A stretch of 8,562 nucleotides of DNA from Clostridiales bacterium (GTDB lineage Bacteria; Bacillota; Clostridia; Lachnospirales; WRAX01). The stretch lies in contig JAISHX010000175.1 of assembly GCA_031262335.1 (NCBI GenBank), positions 1-8,562 on the forward strand, in the 5' to 3' direction. Below, piece by piece: positions 6,770 through 8,562 of the stretch. A program made the position numbers and the translations under genes. Below the pieces are notes generated by a model. The model was not told where the DNA came from. It did no database searches and was given only the letters and a program-made list of their open reading frames with translations. How positions within the stretch are numbered: the first letter of the stretch is position 1; each line of letters opens with the position of its first letter.

Positions 6770-8562
6770 ATGCTTACCTTTGTAACAGGGCGTTCCGGTA
6801 CAGGTAAAACATGGTTTTGTACTCAAGAAATTCTTTTGAGGCAGAAGCGAGGAGAAAAATCTTTTTATATTGTGCCGGAACAATTTGCGCTGAATAGTGA
6901 AAAAGAGCTTGTGCGGCTTTCGGGCGGAATAATGTTAGTTCAGGCAGGCGGATTTAAACGGCTTGCCTACTTTATTTTTGGTGAAACAGGCGAACAGGAT
7001 AAAATTCTTGATGATGCCTCAAAAGGTGCGTTGGCAAAAAAAATTGTACTTTCTTGCCGCGACGAAATGCAGTATTACAAAGCCTCAAGCGGCAAACAAG
7101 GATTTGCGGAACAAATTTCCGCTCAAATTGCGGAATTTAAGAGATACTGCATTACCCCGGAAATTCTCCGTACTGTTCTTGACAGTGCCGACGGCACATT
7201 GAAACTTAAACTCGCCGATATTGTTACGATTTACGAAAAGTATGAGGAATTTAGAAGCAGCAGGTATATTACCGGCGACGATATTCTTGATGTTTGTGCC
7301 GAAAAAATTTCTCTTTCGGAAAAGATGTCCGAAACGGATATTTTTATTGACGGTTACAAAAGCTTTGTTCCGCAAGAGTACAGAATAATAGAGGCGTTGC
7401 TCCTTAAATGCCGTAATGTTTTTATAACTTTGCCGCTCGGAGAAGAAAAGGGAAGCTATAAATTTTATTCGGAGCCTGCCGACGCTTATGCGCGTTTGAA
7501 AGAAATTGCTTTAAGGCTTAATGTTCCTGTTGGTCAAAATATCATTTTAAGGAAAGATATGCGCCACAAAGATAACGCGTTTTTACACCTTGCCGACAAT
7601 TATTTTTTTCCTGTCGAATACAAAGAAAAGACAAAAAATATTGAAGTAGTTTCGGCGTCGAATCGTGCCGCCGAAATAAATCAGGCGGCGGCGGTTGTAT
7701 TAAATTTAACGCGTGAACGCGGGTATAGATTTTCGGATATAGGAATTATTATAGGTGATGAAAGCTACGCAAAACCATTAAAGTTAGCGTTTGCCGCTCT
7801 TAAAATTCCTGTTTTTACTGATGTTACAGATACTATTGCTTCTCACCCTTTGACTGAATATTTGAGGTCGCTTGTTTTGACTGCTGTTTCCGGCATGCGT
7901 TATGAAGACGTTTTTGCGTTACTGAAAACAGGATTTTCACCGTTGAAACCTTTTATGATTGATGAACTGGAAAATTATGTCCTTGCTTACGGCATACGCG
8001 GTTCAAACTGGCAGAAAGAATTTTTATACGGTTTCGGAAATGACGAACAAATGAAGCAACGCCTGAATGAATACCGTGAGATTGTTTTAGCGTTGACTTC
8101 AAAATTTGCGCAAGAAGCCAAAACCGCAAAAAAAATAAAAGAGTTTTGTGCGGCTCTTTATTCTGTACTGATTGAAAATAATCTTGAAAGTATTATAACA
8201 GACAAAGTTGAATTTTTTATAAGAAATAAAGAAACCGCGCGTTCGGAAGAAGTCGTATTTGTATGGAATAAAATAATAAGCGTTTTAGACAAGCTTACCG
8301 AAATTCTCGGCGACGAACAAATAATATTAAAAGATTTTCTGAAAATTTTGGAATCAGCACTTGCAAATGAAAAAAAAGCTTTGCCGCCTCCTGTCTTGGA
8401 TGCGGTGAATGTCGGAGATGTGCGGCGGTCACGTTTTCCGGATATAAAGGCTCTGCTTGTTTTGGGAGCAAATGAAGGGAATTTTCCTGCGGCACAAACC
8501 GAAAAAGGACTTTTTTCGGATATTGACAAGAAAAAGCTCGGAGATGTAAAAGCCGCTGTTTC
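6770..8562 (+). CDS. addB: ATP-dependent helicase/nuclease subunit B, N-terminal half (runs off window)
   Basis: AddB pairs with AddA to resect double-strand breaks and recognise Chi for RecA-dependent repair in Gram-positive bacteria. The 597 complete codons seen begin MLTFVTGRSGTGKTWF, with a Walker A motif GRSGTGKT at residues 7-14, then the family block YIVPEQFALNSEKEL (33-47) and, near the visible end, LVLGANEGNFPAA with GANEG at 566-570. AddB proteins are about 1,100-1,150 residues, so about half is outside; the iron-sulphur cysteines and the nuclease motif are not visible and cannot be judged. The start ATG follows GGAGG (6761-6765) with a 4-base gap, and it lies 13 bases after the histidine kinase stop, so it probably shares a transcript with that gene. 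addA would be expected next downstream (inference from common clostridial order). No frame break is seen in the portion present. Confidence 0.93.
   Translation, partial: MLTFVTGRSGTGKTWFCTQEILLRQKRGEKSFYIVPEQFALNSEKELVRLSGGIMLVQAGGFKRLAYFIFGETGEQDKILDDASKGALAKKIVLSCRDEMQYYKASSGKQGFAEQISAQIAEFKRYCITPEILRTVLDSADGTLKLKLADIVTIYEKYEEFRSSRYITGDDILDVCAEKISLSEKMSETDIFIDGYKSFVPQEYRIIEALLLKCRNVFITLPLGEEKGSYKFYSEPADAYARLKEIALRLNVPVGQNIILRKDMRHKDNAFLHLADNYFFPVEYKEKTKNIEVVSASNRAAEINQAAAVVLNLTRERGYRFSDIGIIIGDESYAKPLKLAFAALKIPVFTDVTDTIASHPLTEYLRSLVLTAVSGMRYEDVFALLKTGFSPLKPFMIDELENYVLAYGIRGSNWQKEFLYGFGNDEQMKQRLNEYREIVLALTSKFAQEAKTAKKIKEFCAALYSVLIENNLESIITDKVEFFIRNKETARSEEVVFVWNKIISVLDKLTEILGDEQIILKDFLKILESALANEKKALPPPVLDAVNVGDVRRSRFPDIKALLVLGANEGNFPAAQTEKGLFSDIDKKKLGDVKAAV

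Noticed and set aside
8158..8529. A 123-codon open stretch on the minus strand inside addB
   Set aside because: The + strand frame continues recognisable AddB sequence through this interval, including GANEGNFP, so the opposite frame is incidental.

Overview
The window looks like chromosomal DNA from a low-to-moderate-GC Gram-positive bacterium, most likely a clostridial member of the Bacillota. I infer this from the strong GGAGG-type ribosome binding sites, the use of AddB (the Firmicutes-type recombination nuclease subunit), and the style of the hybrid histidine kinase and REC-HD-GYP regulator. No species can be named from the sequence alone. All recognisable genes lie on the + strand.

Layout. 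Positions 1-456 hold the C-terminal quarter of aspartyl-tRNA synthetase. Positions about 493-1541 hold the remains of an IS607-type element: a near-consensus promoter, an apparently full-length serine transposase (tnpA, 542-1216), and a tnpB reduced to two out-of-frame fragments with lost active-site and zinc-finger residues. Positions 1542-1723 hold no supportable gene and are probably debris or the 3' end of that element. Positions 1724-2911 encode a response regulator with a receiver domain and a cyclic-di-GMP phosphodiesterase (HD-GYP) domain. Its 3' end carries an uninterrupted run of 23 CAGA units (2813-2904). Positions 2912-3094 are intergenic and contain two strong hairpins, one a 58-nt near-perfect palindrome. 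Positions 3095-4042 encode a divergent diacylglycerol-kinase-like protein. Its stop overlaps the start of a 905-residue hybrid histidine kinase (4039-6756). After a 13-base gap follows the start of addB (6770 to the window end).

How the parts may work together. The kinase carries a transmitter (His218), a degenerate pseudo-receiver, a canonical receiver (Asp626) and an HPt domain (His769). It lacks an output domain, so it needs an external response regulator. The adjacent REC-HD-GYP protein (Asp54) is the obvious candidate, which would give a phosphorelay controlling cyclic-di-GMP breakdown. The lipid-kinase-like protein, with altered signature motifs, is translationally coupled to the kinase and may be an accessory part. 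This wiring is inference from gene order.

The most striking feature is the CAGA tract. The unit is 4 nt, so unit gain or loss shifts the reading frame. Every frame of the tract encodes the same Gln-Thr-Asp-Arg repeat, so slippage cannot truncate the protein inside the tract. It only selects one of three C-terminal tails (2, 12 or 21 residues). The present length gives the shortest. The 21-residue tail, reached by adding one unit, looks like ordinary protein and ends next to a hairpin, which suggests it is the ancestral ending.
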